A stretch of DNA of 64,000 nucleotides from positions 4,447,410 to 4,511,409 of the forward strand of contig NZ_NIST01000001.1 in NCBI RefSeq assembly GCF_002335745.1. The letters run 5' to 3'. A program made the position numbers and the translations under genes. This stretch comes from Evansella halocellulosilytica. GTDB lineage: Bacteria; Bacillota; Bacilli; Bacillales; Salisediminibacteriaceae. This document shows positions 25,632-34,015 of the stretch, piece after piece (position 1 is the first letter of the stretch; each line of letters opens with the position of its first letter). Under the pieces are notes generated by a model. It was not told the DNA's origin and did no database searches. It was given only the letters and a program-made list of their open reading frames with translations.

Positions 25632-26122
25632 GAAACTCTCCCCCTGTGTTCATTATTTTGCGATTGCATGTTGAAATGATCATGTCTCCTTCAACAAAAC
25701 CTCCTTGATTTTCATGTAGCTTTTTCATCATGCTGTTGGATTAAAAAAAAGATATTATTTTGCACAAATTTTGTACAAAATGTGACATTTTCATTTTACT
25801 CCCACTCAGCACGACCGTCAAGAAAGCGGATTCAATCATTATTTTAGAAAACTAAGTTTATTTCCTGTAACAATGAAAACTTAGTACTTCTCTTATACTT
25901 TTGCTTTGTTAAAGGTTATCCATTATTGATAAAGTTGATGATAAAAACGAGAAATACCTGTGTATGAGCGTATTCTCAATTATCATCAATGTAACTTTAA
26001 CTTAGCTTATTTTTTAAATAATACTATTAAAAAGTTCTCAAAGTATAATAAAAGTTCAAATTTTCCAACTAACAATCTTTAGCGTTTTCATTTTTGAAAA
26101 ATTAGAAATATCTTAATAAAAA
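25632..26122. other. long AT-rich sdhC upstream region
   Basis: About 490 bases with no ORF of coding character. It presumably holds the sdh promoter and a long leader. I find no cre site, riboswitch or repeat in it. Confidence 0.5.
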
Positions 26123-26164
26123 ATGATATAGACACGTTTCTTAACGTAACAATGTCTATATCAT
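26123..26164 (-). terminator. terminator of the potassium channel gene
   Basis: A 12-bp perfect stem, ATGATATAGACA with TGTCTATATCAT, followed on the minus strand by TTTTTTATT; 74 bases past the ktr stop. Confidence 0.85.
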
Positions 26165-26237
26165 ATCAAATTACTATGAATATTTGTTTAATTTTCAAAA
26201 TGTCTTAATTTTCTTACAATATCTTTTTGTGCAATGA

Positions 26238-27587
26238 TTAACCTATAATAATTCGTTCTGTCGGATGCTTGTATGGCGTCTTCTTCTCCTTTGCACGAAT
26301 CGAGAACAAAAAGGCAACGAGACCGACTCGACCGATCAGCATTAAAGCCATTAATGTAATCTGACTAGGCAGTGATAATTCGGGGGTAATTCCCATCGAG
26401 AGGCCGCACGTTCCAAATGCTGAACTCACCTCAAAAATAATCGCCATTAAAGCAAATTCGGTACTATCTTCAAATGCACTGAGCATTATGACAGCTGCAA
26501 ACAAACCGACTGCAAAAACGGATAAGACGATAAATGCTTTTTGTCGATCTTCCGGGTGGATTTCACGGCCAAATGCTTTTACATCACTGCGACCCATTGC
26601 AAAGCTGCGAATCGTTAAAAACATCACGGCCAATGTCGTTGTCCGGATCCCTCCACCCACACTTGATGGACTGGCACCGATAATCATAAGCCCAGATAGA
26701 AGTAATAAGCTTGCTAACGTTAAGTCGGACACATCCATGACTGTTAATCCACTACTTCTAGCAGTAGCTGAGTTAAAAAGTGAGAAAAACAATTGCTGAT
26801 GCCATGCTAGACCGTCATAATATTCATTTCGCTCTAATAACCATAAACCAGCAACACCTATCACAAAAACGATAAAATAAGTACTTACTGCAATTTTAGT
26901 AAATAAACTAAAACGGAACTCACGATTTTTTGCTGTGAAATATTCTTTTATTTCCATTATGACCGGAAAGCCGATCGCACCGGCAAAAATTAGTAGAATA
27001 CTGACAAGCTGTACGAAATAATCATCAGCAAACGGTATTAATGAGGCACCAGTAACGTCAAATCCTGCATTCGTAAAGGCAGATAATGCCCCGAATGCAC
27101 CTTGGTAATATGCTTCACCTATCGTGTCAAAATAATTTATGTAATACGTTCCTAAAATAAGTGTTCCGATTAATTCGATCGCTAACGCAACGACAAGGAT
27201 TCCTTTCATAAGCTTTACAAGCCCTTGAAAGGCAATTTGGTTATGGTCAACCATAATTAACATTCGTTGAGACAACACAATTTTTTTGCCAAAGATCAAC
27301 CAGACGAATGTCCCAATTGTCATAACCCCGATTCCTCCGAGCTGAATTGCCATTGCTAAAAAGAATATTCCGATGCCGCTGTATGTTTCAGACACATTTA
27401 CAACAGTCAACCCGGTAACGCTGACAGCACTGACTGATGTGAAGAGTGCTTCACTGTATGATACCGTTACACCTGGCTGAGATGAGAAAGGTAAGTACAG
27501 AAATATACTGAACACAAACATCGCTACTATATATGATATAACGATAATTCTAAAAGGACTTAAAAACTTTGACATTCCCAAGTTCAT
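26238..27587 (-). CDS. ktrD: KtrB/KtrD-type potassium (or sodium-driven potassium) transporter membrane subunit
   Basis: 449 residues of the Trk/Ktr/HKT family: four M1-P-M2 repeats. The four selectivity-filter loops are visible: SAVSVTGLTVV, SAFTNAGFDVTGAS, ATARSSGLTVMD and SAFGTCGLSMGI, each with the key Gly. It imports K+ and works with a cytosolic RCK subunit (KtrA/KtrC). No RCK gene is adjacent, which fits an orphan KtrD (449 residues in B. subtilis) better than the ktrAB operon. A GxxGGG-type gate segment (SPSSVGGGIRTTT) is present. Confidence 0.88.
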   Translation of the reverse strand: MNLGMSKFLSPFRIIVISYIVAMFVFSIFLYLPFSSQPGVTVSYSEALFTSVSAVSVTGLTVVNVSETYSGIGIFFLAMAIQLGGIGVMTIGTFVWLIFGKKIVLSQRMLIMVDHNQIAFQGLVKLMKGILVVALAIELIGTLILGTYYINYFDTIGEAYYQGAFGALSAFTNAGFDVTGASLIPFADDYFVQLVSILLIFAGAIGFPVIMEIKEYFTAKNREFRFSLFTKIAVSTYFIVFVIGVAGLWLLERNEYYDGLAWHQQLFFSLFNSATARSSGLTVMDVSDLTLASLLLLSGLMIIGASPSSVGGGIRTTTLAVMFLTIRSFAMGRSDVKAFGREIHPEDRQKAFIVLSVFAVGLFAAVIMLSAFEDSTEFALMAIIFEVSSAFGTCGLSMGITPELSLPSQITLMALMLIGRVGLVAFLFSIRAKEKKTPYKHPTERIIIG

Positions 27588-27745
27588 CGTGCACGACCCC
27601 CAAACTAAATACGGGCTTTAGTATACCATTATTGCTATAACGTTACCATGACTATTTCCCAAGTTTTTCATGATTTTTTTACTTTCTCATCGTCTGTATT
27701 GTGGTAATATGAAAAAAGAATTGTTTGTGAAGGAAGGATTCATAC

Positions 27746-28186
27746 ATGAAAAAACAACACCTCTTAGAGAGACAGTCAGAAGAAACACCTGAAAGTACAA
27801 CTTTTAGCTACGAACTTTTACGGCATGTACTTCTTCCGGAACTTTTAGGGGAAGACGAAGAAATGATTTTATATTGGGGCGGTAAATCGATTGCCAGAAA
27901 GCTTGCTTCTGAAGAACTTGACAACTTAGAAAACTTTTTTGAGCGTGCAGATTGGGGAACCTTATCTTTAGTAAAAGAAAAAAAATCAACTCGTGTTTAT
28001 GAGCTTGTAGCTCCATTAATGGAAAAAGGCAGGCCAATTTCATTAGAGTGCGGATTTCTTGCACAAGCAATCGAAAGACAGCAAGGGTATGTCACAGAAG
28101 CTTCCTATGAAATGAAAAAGAAAAACCCTTATACTTGTCGTATCACCGTAAAATGGGACATTGCTGACCCCGTGCAATCATCTTGA
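27746..28186 (+). CDS. yslB: YslB (DUF2507) protein
   Basis: 146 residues, cytoplasmic, no membrane segments. The N-terminal part FSYELLRHVLLPELLGEDEE and the middle YWGGKSIARKL are typical of the DUF2507 family, a V4R-like fold of unknown function. In B. subtilis it lies between sdhC and lysC; here a ktr gene and an accessory island are inserted around it. Ribosome-binding site GAAGGAAGG. The terminator that follows lies in sequence shared with the left end of the IS element at 30.2 kb. Confidence 0.88.
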   Translation: MKKQHLLERQSEETPESTTFSYELLRHVLLPELLGEDEEMILYWGGKSIARKLASEELDNLENFFERADWGTLSLVKEKKSTRVYELVAPLMEKGRPISLECGFLAQAIERQQGYVTEASYEMKKKNPYTCRITVKWDIADPVQSS

Positions 28187-28253
28187 AAGGTTATCTCAAA
28201 AAATTTGAAAATGCATATGAGCTCGTCAAAAAATCTTTTCCTTTTAATGAATT

Positions 28254-28566
28254 AGGCTGGAACAAAACCTAGTTAAGAAGGAATGGCACTCACCGTCGTT
28301 GAGTGCCATTTCTTCTTTTTTTTCAGGTATTTATTTTATATTGGGGTTGATTGTTTCAAAAAACACTCGCTTGCACTCCAGAGCACAAGTGCGACATCTA
28401 CTTGTGCTGCACTTCGTTTGCATTCGTAGTGTCTTCTTTGCCGCGGGCAAGGCTTCAGCTAGCCGGGGTAAAACGTCCCGTCGGATCTTCTGCTCCTGCG
28501 GTTACTCGTCGCACAAGAGAAAGCTCTTGCTTTTCCCGCAGGCGTCTCGTGATTTTGACAATCATC
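28254..28566. repeat. dispersed repeat copy A (IS left-end remnant)
   Basis: Starts AGGCTGGaACAAAACC, very like the terminal repeat of the IS1182-like element at 30233. It then runs in parallel with 30239-30536 for about 300 bases with few differences. The inner 230 bases are bounded by GTTGATTGTtTCAAA and TTTGaCAATCA, an imperfect inverted pair. It ends inside the 3' end of a Nudix pseudogene, so it probably truncated that gene. Confidence 0.75.
28282..28310 (+). terminator. terminator after yslB
   Basis: AATGGCACTCA with TGAGTGCCATT, then TTCTTCTTTTTTTT. It lies inside repeat copy A, so the yslB terminator may be IS-derived. Confidence 0.8.
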
Positions 28567-29056
28567 CTCGGAACCATTTTTCAGTTATTATACTCCCTCT
28601 CATTTTTCGTTCCTGAATCAAACGTAGTAAAAAATGTCTATCTTCTGGAAAAGATAATATTAAATTTTCTAGATCCAGCTCCGCAACCCAAGAAATATCA
28701 TAAATTAGATGATCAGGATCTTGAATTTTCTGTTCTCCTCCGACAAGTTTTATAAGAAAATAATGAACCTCATAATAAATCGCAAACTCTTTATATGTAC
28801 CTGTTTTCACCTTTAATTTCTTCATGATGTCAGCTTCGTAACCCGTTTCTTCATAAACCTCTCATATACATCATTGAGAAAATGTTTCCCCACTTTCTTT
28901 CCCTCCGGAAGGAACTGACCACGTTTTTTCCTCATCCTGCTTTCCTAGTAAAACCATTAATATTTCATGACGACCATTTATACAAACACCTGCAGAACCA
29001 CACCATTTTTTGATACTTAACACCCCATTCCGACCTATATCGAATTGATTACACAA
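28562..29056 (-). pseudogene. Nudix hydrolase pseudogene with two nonsense codons
   Basis: A single frame reads KTWSVPSGGKESGETFSQ, TGA, CI, TGA, EVYEETGYEADIMKKLKV and on to 28562. The two TGA codons are within the Nudix box (GX5EX7REUXEEXGU); the second replaces the box arginine (CGA to TGA). The downstream part is otherwise well kept, so the loss looks recent. The 3' end runs into repeat copy A and the N-terminus overlaps the end of the preceding Nudix gene. Not functional as annotated. Confidence 0.75.
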
Positions 29057-29394
29057 TACTTGTCTGCTTCGAGTGGCTCCTTAATTTTTGTTATTAAAGC
29101 AGCAGAATAAAATGAAGCATCATTGATAATCGGTTGATTTTTTGATGTGATAAAAGTTCTTGATGCTTCTCCTAATAATCCATTTACCTTTATTTCATAT
29201 CCTGTTTCCTCTAACAATTCTCTGTGCAGGCACTCTTTATGACTTTCATCACTTTTAATGCCGCCACCCGGCAGGAAATAGTGTTCCTGCTCGTTTTGAA
29301 CAGTCAAAAAACGATCCCGTTCTCGATTTAATATAACCGCATACACTGCTTTTCGTGTTTCATATGTAAAACCAGCCACTTTTTCACCAAACAC
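29035..29394 (-). pseudogene. Nudix hydrolase, truncated at the C-terminus
   Basis: 119 residues with an intact Nudix box (GGGIKSDESHKECLHRELLEETGYE split over about residues 43-66). The frame stops at EADKYCVINSI, about 30 residues short of the usual domain end, and its last bases are shared with the start of the next Nudix remnant. A deletion joining two neighbouring Nudix genes explains both. It may still fold, but activity is doubtful. GTG start at 29394; the ribosome-binding site is weak. Confidence 0.6.
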
Positions 29395-29433
29395 GTTCTT
29401 TTTCTTACCGATTCCACTTTCTTTCTAGAAAAA

Positions 29434-30102
29434 CTACTCTCGGTGATCAATTCTCATAGCCCGGTCAACTTCAAATGCTTCAACACCGGTGAGGGAGATT
29501 AGTTTATCGATCATCTCTTTTTTACCGCCAATAAGGCAATAGTCTGCATCCGTGTCAGTATGAACACACCAACTGCGATCTTCTACCCACCAAAAAGTAG
29601 GCGCATCGTTCTTTTGAATAAGCTTAAATCCTTCTGAAAGTGAGCCGTAATACAATGCCTCCATTGCACGCAAGCTCAATATATCATAGAAAAAATAACA
29701 CTCTCCCGACGTCCAGTCATTCAGCACGCCTATCATTTTTCTTGCAATATCAACATCTAGCTCACCCATACATGTAACAATATAGCGCGGCCAGCTATTA
29801 AAATGACGGTCAAAGATGCCTGCACAGATTTTTTCTGAATAGACTAATTGATACTTTTTAGCCATCTCCTTATATGTGACCTTTTTTAAGTATACTGGAT
29901 CAATTGATTCGTCTTGTCCACATTCACTCCATAATAAACGCTCATCTTTTATACTTCTATCAACATAGATTGGCTGCATCACTTTTGCATAACTTTCATA
30001 ATGGTCAGGCATCACATCAGAAACTCTCGTTTCATAAAGTCTGCTAAAATTTGGAATTTTGTAGAGCCATTCTGTTTTTTCAAGAGACGTTAAACGAATC
30101 AA
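29434..30102 (-). CDS. unrecognised conserved-looking cytoplasmic protein, 222 aa
   Basis: It starts MIRLTSLEKTEWLYKIPNF and has many aromatic residues (Trp, Tyr) and six Cys, but no membrane segment, signal peptide or motif that I know. Codon use is like that of its neighbours and the frame is intact. It is upstream of the two Nudix remnants on the same strand, so it may once have been in an operon with them. Ribosome-binding site: GGGGGAATAAG just before ATG. Confidence 0.6.
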   Translation of the reverse strand: MIRLTSLEKTEWLYKIPNFSRLYETRVSDVMPDHYESYAKVMQPIYVDRSIKDERLLWSECGQDESIDPVYLKKVTYKEMAKKYQLVYSEKICAGIFDRHFNSWPRYIVTCMGELDVDIARKMIGVLNDWTSGECYFFYDILSLRAMEALYYGSLSEGFKLIQKNDAPTFWWVEDRSWCVHTDTDADYCLIGGKKEMIDKLISLTGVEAFEVDRAMRIDHRE

Positions 30103-30266
30103 TCTTATTCCCCCTCTATGAGACTCCTTTTACATCAAGCCTCTTTATTCCTCTAGCATCTTTCATTAAAATTGTTAAAAATTCCAATTAAAAACAATAT
30201 TAACATATATGTCTAGTTACTTCTGTAAAAAAAATGAGGCTGGGACAAAACCCAGCTAAATAGAAG

Positions 30267-30290
30267 GGCCCTCACCATCGGTGAGAGCCT
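30267..30290 (+). terminator. hairpin in the IS left end
   Basis: GGCCCTCACC with GGTGAGAGCC, then TTTTCTT. It would block transcription entering the IS from outside, a common protective device. Confidence 0.6.
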
Positions 30291-30306
30291 TTTCTTGTAT
30301 GCAGCA

Positions 30307-30536
30307 TTATGGTTGATTGTTCAAAAGTACACTCGCTTGCACTCCAGAGCACAAGTGCGACATCTACTTGTGCTGCACTTCGTTTGCATTCGTAGTGTCT
30401 TCTTTGCCGCGGCAAGGCTTCAGCTAGCCGGGGTAAAACGCCCCGGCGGATCTTCTGCTCCTGCGGTTACTCGTCGCACAAGAGAAAGCTCTTGCTTTTC
30501 CCGCAGGCGTCTCGTGATTTTTGAACAATCAACGAA
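30307..30536. repeat. dispersed repeat copy B, inside the IS leader
   Basis: About 230 bp bounded by GTTGATTGTTCAAA and its exact inverse TTTGAACAATCAAC. It includes the core GCACAAGTGCGACATCTACT (itself a small hairpin, GCACAAGT/ACTTGTGC) and a second module whose complement reads GCGACGAGTAACCGCAGGAG. Related to copy A (28254-28566), the cluster at 44971-45515 and the short copy at 53016-53070. Confidence 0.75.
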
Positions 30537-30606
30537 TATGTACACAAAAAGGATACCTTCTGATAAAGTTAAATTACCACAACATAACAGAATCGGAGGT
30601 ATCCTT

Positions 30607-32247
30607 ATGTTTAAAGATTATAACATGAATCAAGTCGTTCTGCCGATGGACCTGTCCTATAAACTTCAGGAAAATGACGTTGCTTTTGCCGTCAACGATC
30701 TCGTGGAAGCCATACCTGATGAAGCATTCAGTGCCTTCCTGCGTTCAACCGGCTGTCCAGCCTACCACCCAAGAATGATGATGAAGCTGATCCTTTGCGC
30801 TTACACACAATCTACTTTCTCAGGAAGAAAAATCGAAGGGCTTTTAAAAGACAGCGTTCGCATGATGTGGCTGGCTCAGGGGTATGAACCAAGTTACCGT
30901 ACGATCAATCGCTTTCGGGTCCATCCTGAATCTCAGGAATTATTGCGACATTGCTTCGTTCAATTCAGGTGTCAGCTGGTAGAAGAAAAGCTGATTGACG
31001 ATGAGGCAATCTTCATTGATGGCACGAAGGTCAAGGCGAATGCAAATAAGTTTACTTTTGTCTGGCGAAAATCCGTTGAAAGATACAGCGCCGGCTTAGT
31101 AGAAAAGTCCAATCAACTTTATGAGGAGCTACTGAACCAGGATATCATTCCTGCCATCGAACGGGACAATCTTGAGGAATTATCTTCTGAAGAGCTCGAA
31201 GAGGTCGTTCAGAAACTGGACGACACCGTTAAAGATTATGATAAACGAATTGAAGAAGCGGAAGACACGAAGGAGCGCAAACAGCTTCGAGCAGAACGAA
31301 AAGCACCAAAACAGTATCGCAAGCAATTTAAGGATTTTGTTATACGTAAACAAAAGTACAAGCAGGACCTTGCGATCCTGGGAGAGCGAAACAGTTATTC
31401 GAAGACAGATCATGATGCCACGTTTATGCGGATGAAAGATGACTATATGAAAAATGGTCAACTGAAAACAGGGTATAATCTGCAAATTGCTACTGAAGGA
31501 CAGTACACGCTTGCTTATGACATCTTTCCAAATCCTACTGATACGCTGACGTTTATTCCTTTTCTTAATAAAATTGAGAAATGGTTCTTCTCGTTGCCCT
31601 CTTACATAGTGGCCGATGCCGGATATGGAAGCGAACAGAATTACGATGACGTTTTAAACATTCGCCAGCGGACGCCCCTAATCACCTATGGGATGTACCG
31701 TAAAGAAAAGAAAAAAGCATACAAAAACAATGCTTTTAACGTAGCCAACTGGTACTTTGACCAAGAGAGTGACACTTTTACGTGCCCGAATGATAAGAAA
31801 TTGAACTTTAAGTACTGGTCGAAAAGGACAGATAAAGCAGGATTTGAGCGAACGTTTAAGGTTTATGAATGTGAAGATTGTTTTGAATGTCCCCTACGTC
31901 CCCAATGTACGAAAGCTAAAGAGGGAAATAATCGGAAGGTTCATTACAATGAAAAGTGGGAGAGCCAAAAAGCCTTTACTCGGGAAGTGCTTTCGGAAGC
32001 GGAAACAGGCGAAATCTACGGAAAGCGTAAGATTGATGTAGAGCCTGTCTTCGGATTTCTGAAGGCTAATTTGCATTTCACCCGAATGTCGGTGAGGGGC
32101 AAAGAACAGGTTAAAAACGAAATAGGATTTGCCCTGATGGCGGTGAACTTGAGAAAATACACCGCCCGACAGTCTCATCAACCTATTTTAGGTCAACAAA
32201 ACGGTGCCAACTATCGAAAAGCGATAATTGACACCGTTTTTACTTAA
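30607..32247 (+). CDS. IS1182-family transposase
   Basis: 546 residues from the ATG at 30607, which has GGAGGTATCC upstream; the frame is open farther left through the repeat but without a start signal. The N-terminal domain (DUF772-like, PDEAFSAFLRSTGCPAYHPR) is followed by a DDE core: Asp in AIFIDGTKVKANANKF, Asp in YIVADAGYGSEQNYD and Glu near KRKIDVEPVFGFLKANLHF. A zinc-ribbon-like CEDCFECPLRPQCTKA insert is present. The gene appears intact, so the element may be active. Confidence 0.9.
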   Translation: MFKDYNMNQVVLPMDLSYKLQENDVAFAVNDLVEAIPDEAFSAFLRSTGCPAYHPRMMMKLILCAYTQSTFSGRKIEGLLKDSVRMMWLAQGYEPSYRTINRFRVHPESQELLRHCFVQFRCQLVEEKLIDDEAIFIDGTKVKANANKFTFVWRKSVERYSAGLVEKSNQLYEELLNQDIIPAIERDNLEELSSEELEEVVQKLDDTVKDYDKRIEEAEDTKERKQLRAERKAPKQYRKQFKDFVIRKQKYKQDLAILGERNSYSKTDHDATFMRMKDDYMKNGQLKTGYNLQIATEGQYTLAYDIFPNPTDTLTFIPFLNKIEKWFFSLPSYIVADAGYGSEQNYDDVLNIRQRTPLITYGMYRKEKKKAYKNNAFNVANWYFDQESDTFTCPNDKKLNFKYWSKRTDKAGFERTFKVYECEDCFECPLRPQCTKAKEGNNRKVHYNEKWESQKAFTREVLSEAETGEIYGKRKIDVEPVFGFLKANLHFTRMSVRGKEQVKNEIGFALMAVNLRKYTARQSHQPILGQQNGANYRKAIIDTVFT

Positions 32248-32285
32248 TTTGAGACTGTTTTGTCCCAGCCTCATTAGCTGATTCA

Positions 32286-32792
32286 TTATGAAATTGTCAC
32301 TTTTGATGCTTCACGTGTATCAAGTTCAAACGCTGTATGAAGTACCTCAATTGCATTTACCATATTCTCTTCCGGTACGACAACGGATACTTTAATTTCT
32401 GAAGTACTAACCATTTTAATTTCAATCTCATTGTCTGAAAGGACTTGGAACATATTAGCTGCTACGCCAGGGTTAGAAATCATGCCTGAACCGACAATCG
32501 ATACTTTTGCTAACGAATCTTCATGACGAATTGCCTTGTATTCAAGACGTTCACGATTATTTTCCAGTACTTGCAATGCTTCTGATAGCTTTTCAGTATT
32601 TAATGAAAATGAGACGTTCATTTCATTTTCACCTGTCATTTGCTGAATAATGATGTCCACATCAATTCCTGATTCCGCTAAAGATGAGAAAACGTCAGAC
32701 ATTGTGTGAAAACGATTCGGTAATCGTTCAATCGTGATTTTCGTAACGGCACCTTCAAATGCCAGCCCTCTTACAACTAAATTTTGCTCCAT
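32286..32792 (-). CDS. lysC: internal in-frame start: aspartokinase II beta subunit
   Basis: Inside lysC an ATG at 32792 (MEQNLVVRGLAFEG) is preceded by a complete GAGGAGG at 32799-32805. It would yield a 168-residue ACT-domain protein. B. subtilis aspartokinase II is an alpha2-beta2 enzyme whose beta subunit is made in this way from the same gene. Confidence 0.7.
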   Translation of the reverse strand: MEQNLVVRGLAFEGAVTKITIERLPNRFHTMSDVFSSLAESGIDVDIIIQQMTGENEMNVSFSLNTEKLSEALQVLENNRERLEYKAIRHEDSLAKVSIVGSGMISNPGVAANMFQVLSDNEIEIKMVSTSEIKVSVVVPEENMVNAIEVLHTAFELDTREASKVTIS

Positions 32793-33527
32793 TGATGCTT
32801 CCTCCTCAACAATTGTTCCTTCTTTATCTACTGTACTTGAACGAACGATTAACGGTAGCTGAAAGTTTTTTGCAAATTCTACTGCCCTCGGATGCAAAAC
32901 ACCTGCTCCAAGGTTAGCTAATTCCAACATTTCATCATATGAAATACTTTGAAGCTGACGTGCCTTTTTTGCAACTCTAGGGTCACAAGTATAAACACCG
33001 GTTACATCTGTAAAAATTGAGCAAGACTCTGCATTTAAAGCTGCAGCGATCGCAACTGCTGTTGTATCAGAACCTCCACGACCGAGTGTTGTTATATCAC
33101 CGTTTTCTGACATCCCTTGAAAGCCTGCAACGATGACTACTTTTCCATCACCTAAGTATGATTCAAGACGCTCCGTATCAATATTCGTTATTCTTGCATT
33201 TTGATGTACAGGCTCTGTTTTGATTCCTGCTTGCCAGCCTGTTAATGAAACCGCATCAATACCCATTTCTTTAAGGGCCATCACCATTAATGAAATCGTC
33301 ACTTGCTCTCCTGTGCTTAGCAGCATATCCATTTCACGTTTATCAGGAGAATCGCTTATATCATTTGCGAGTTGGACGAGTGTGTCTGTCGATTTCCCCA
33401 TCGCTGATACAACTGTTACGACGCGATTTCCAGCATCATACTCACGCTTCACTTTTTCTGCTGCACGCTTAATTTTTGTTACATCTCCTACCGATGTTCC
33501 ACCAAACTTTTGTACAATTGTTGCCAA
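32286..33527 (-). CDS. lysC: aspartokinase II (alpha subunit)
   Basis: 413 residues. It phosphorylates aspartate, the first step toward lysine, diaminopimelate, threonine and methionine. The kinase domain starts VQKFGGTSVGDV, with TTLGRGGSDTTAVA and FTDVTGVYTCDPR. Two ACT domains (about 255-410) sense the end product. An L-box riboswitch precedes it, so lysine represses it. An internal ribosome-binding site and ATG give a beta subunit, as in B. subtilis. The IS right end lies 10 bases beyond the stop. Confidence 0.96.
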   Translation of the reverse strand: MATIVQKFGGTSVGDVTKIKRAAEKVKREYDAGNRVVTVVSAMGKSTDTLVQLANDISDSPDKREMDMLLSTGEQVTISLMVMALKEMGIDAVSLTGWQAGIKTEPVHQNARITNIDTERLESYLGDGKVVIVAGFQGMSENGDITTLGRGGSDTTAVAIAAALNAESCSIFTDVTGVYTCDPRVAKKARQLQSISYDEMLELANLGAGVLHPRAVEFAKNFQLPLIVRSSTVDKEGTIVEEEASMEQNLVVRGLAFEGAVTKITIERLPNRFHTMSDVFSSLAESGIDVDIIIQQMTGENEMNVSFSLNTEKLSEALQVLENNRERLEYKAIRHEDSLAKVSIVGSGMISNPGVAANMFQVLSDNEIEIKMVSTSEIKVSVVVPEENMVNAIEVLHTAFELDTREASKVTIS

Positions 33528-33631
33528 TGTCAGTTCCTCCTCTTTTCTCTAAAACATAGTCTTTGAGAAAAGACCATCCGCACATTTGCCTTTTTGCTTT
33601 AATTCTAAAGCACATAGAAGACAAATAAAAA

Positions 33632-33872
33632 CGGCAGTAGGAAGGTCCCTACCGCCGAATACGACTTTTATTCTTTCATCAACATAGAAAAGCCGCTCCG
33701 TGAGATAGTCCTCCATACAGATCACATCTGTATGACAGCCCTGTATTTATTCAATACAGGTCCAAAAGGGTACGGTTGAGCAGCATCCTTTTTCGGCGAA
33801 AATCCCTTTCCACTATCGTCTTCGAATCTCAACATTCTCACATAGTGTACTAATTATCTTCGCACCTCTACC
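33632..33872 (-). promoter_or_regulatory. lysine riboswitch (L-box) with terminator
   Basis: On the minus strand the leader reads GTAGAGGTGCGAAGAT at its 5' end, then AAGGATGCTGCTCAACC, TTGGACCTG with CAGGGCTGTCA, and TGGAGGACTATCTC, the conserved L-box blocks in order. It closes with a terminator at 33657-33632 (CGGCGGTAGG/CCTACTGCCG then TTTTTATTTG). It controls lysC: lysine binding favours termination. Confidence 0.93.
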
Positions 33873-34015
33873 ATCACTCCATGAGCTGAAGTATGGAATT
33901 CATTTTTCAAACTTGTTTAGTAGTTTAGCAGATATAACCTTTGATGGCAATGATCATTTTTCTGGAAGTTTTGGCAATATTCTTGCTCTCGTCTCTATAA
34001 GAGCATTCTACACAG

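Larger units (their letters stand above)
30233..32275 (+). mobile_element. IS1182-family insertion sequence, complete
   Basis: 2043 bp with perfect 19-bp inverted ends: AATGAGGCTGGGACAAAAC on the left and GTTTTGTCCCAGCCTCATT on the right. It carries one intact DDE transposase gene. The left leader contains a terminator hairpin and a 230-bp repeat module also found elsewhere. The right end is 10 bases from the lysC stop codon, so the IS sits where the lysC terminator would be expected. No clear target duplication is visible. Confidence 0.85.

Noticed and set aside
28299-28755. Plus-strand ORFs across repeat copy A and the Nudix remnant
   Set aside because: They read through the repeat and antisense to the Nudix pseudogene; no ribosome-binding site.
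21312-29000. UGA recoding (selenocysteine or Trp) to explain in-frame TGAs
   Set aside because: Real genes here end in TGA (yslB, the 12.1 kb gene), there is no selenocysteine insertion element or conserved context, and the two loci look like decaying genes.
30295-30606. N-terminal extension of the transposase into the repeat
   Set aside because: No start signal; the ATG at 30607 has an excellent GGAGGT site and gives the normal family N-terminus.
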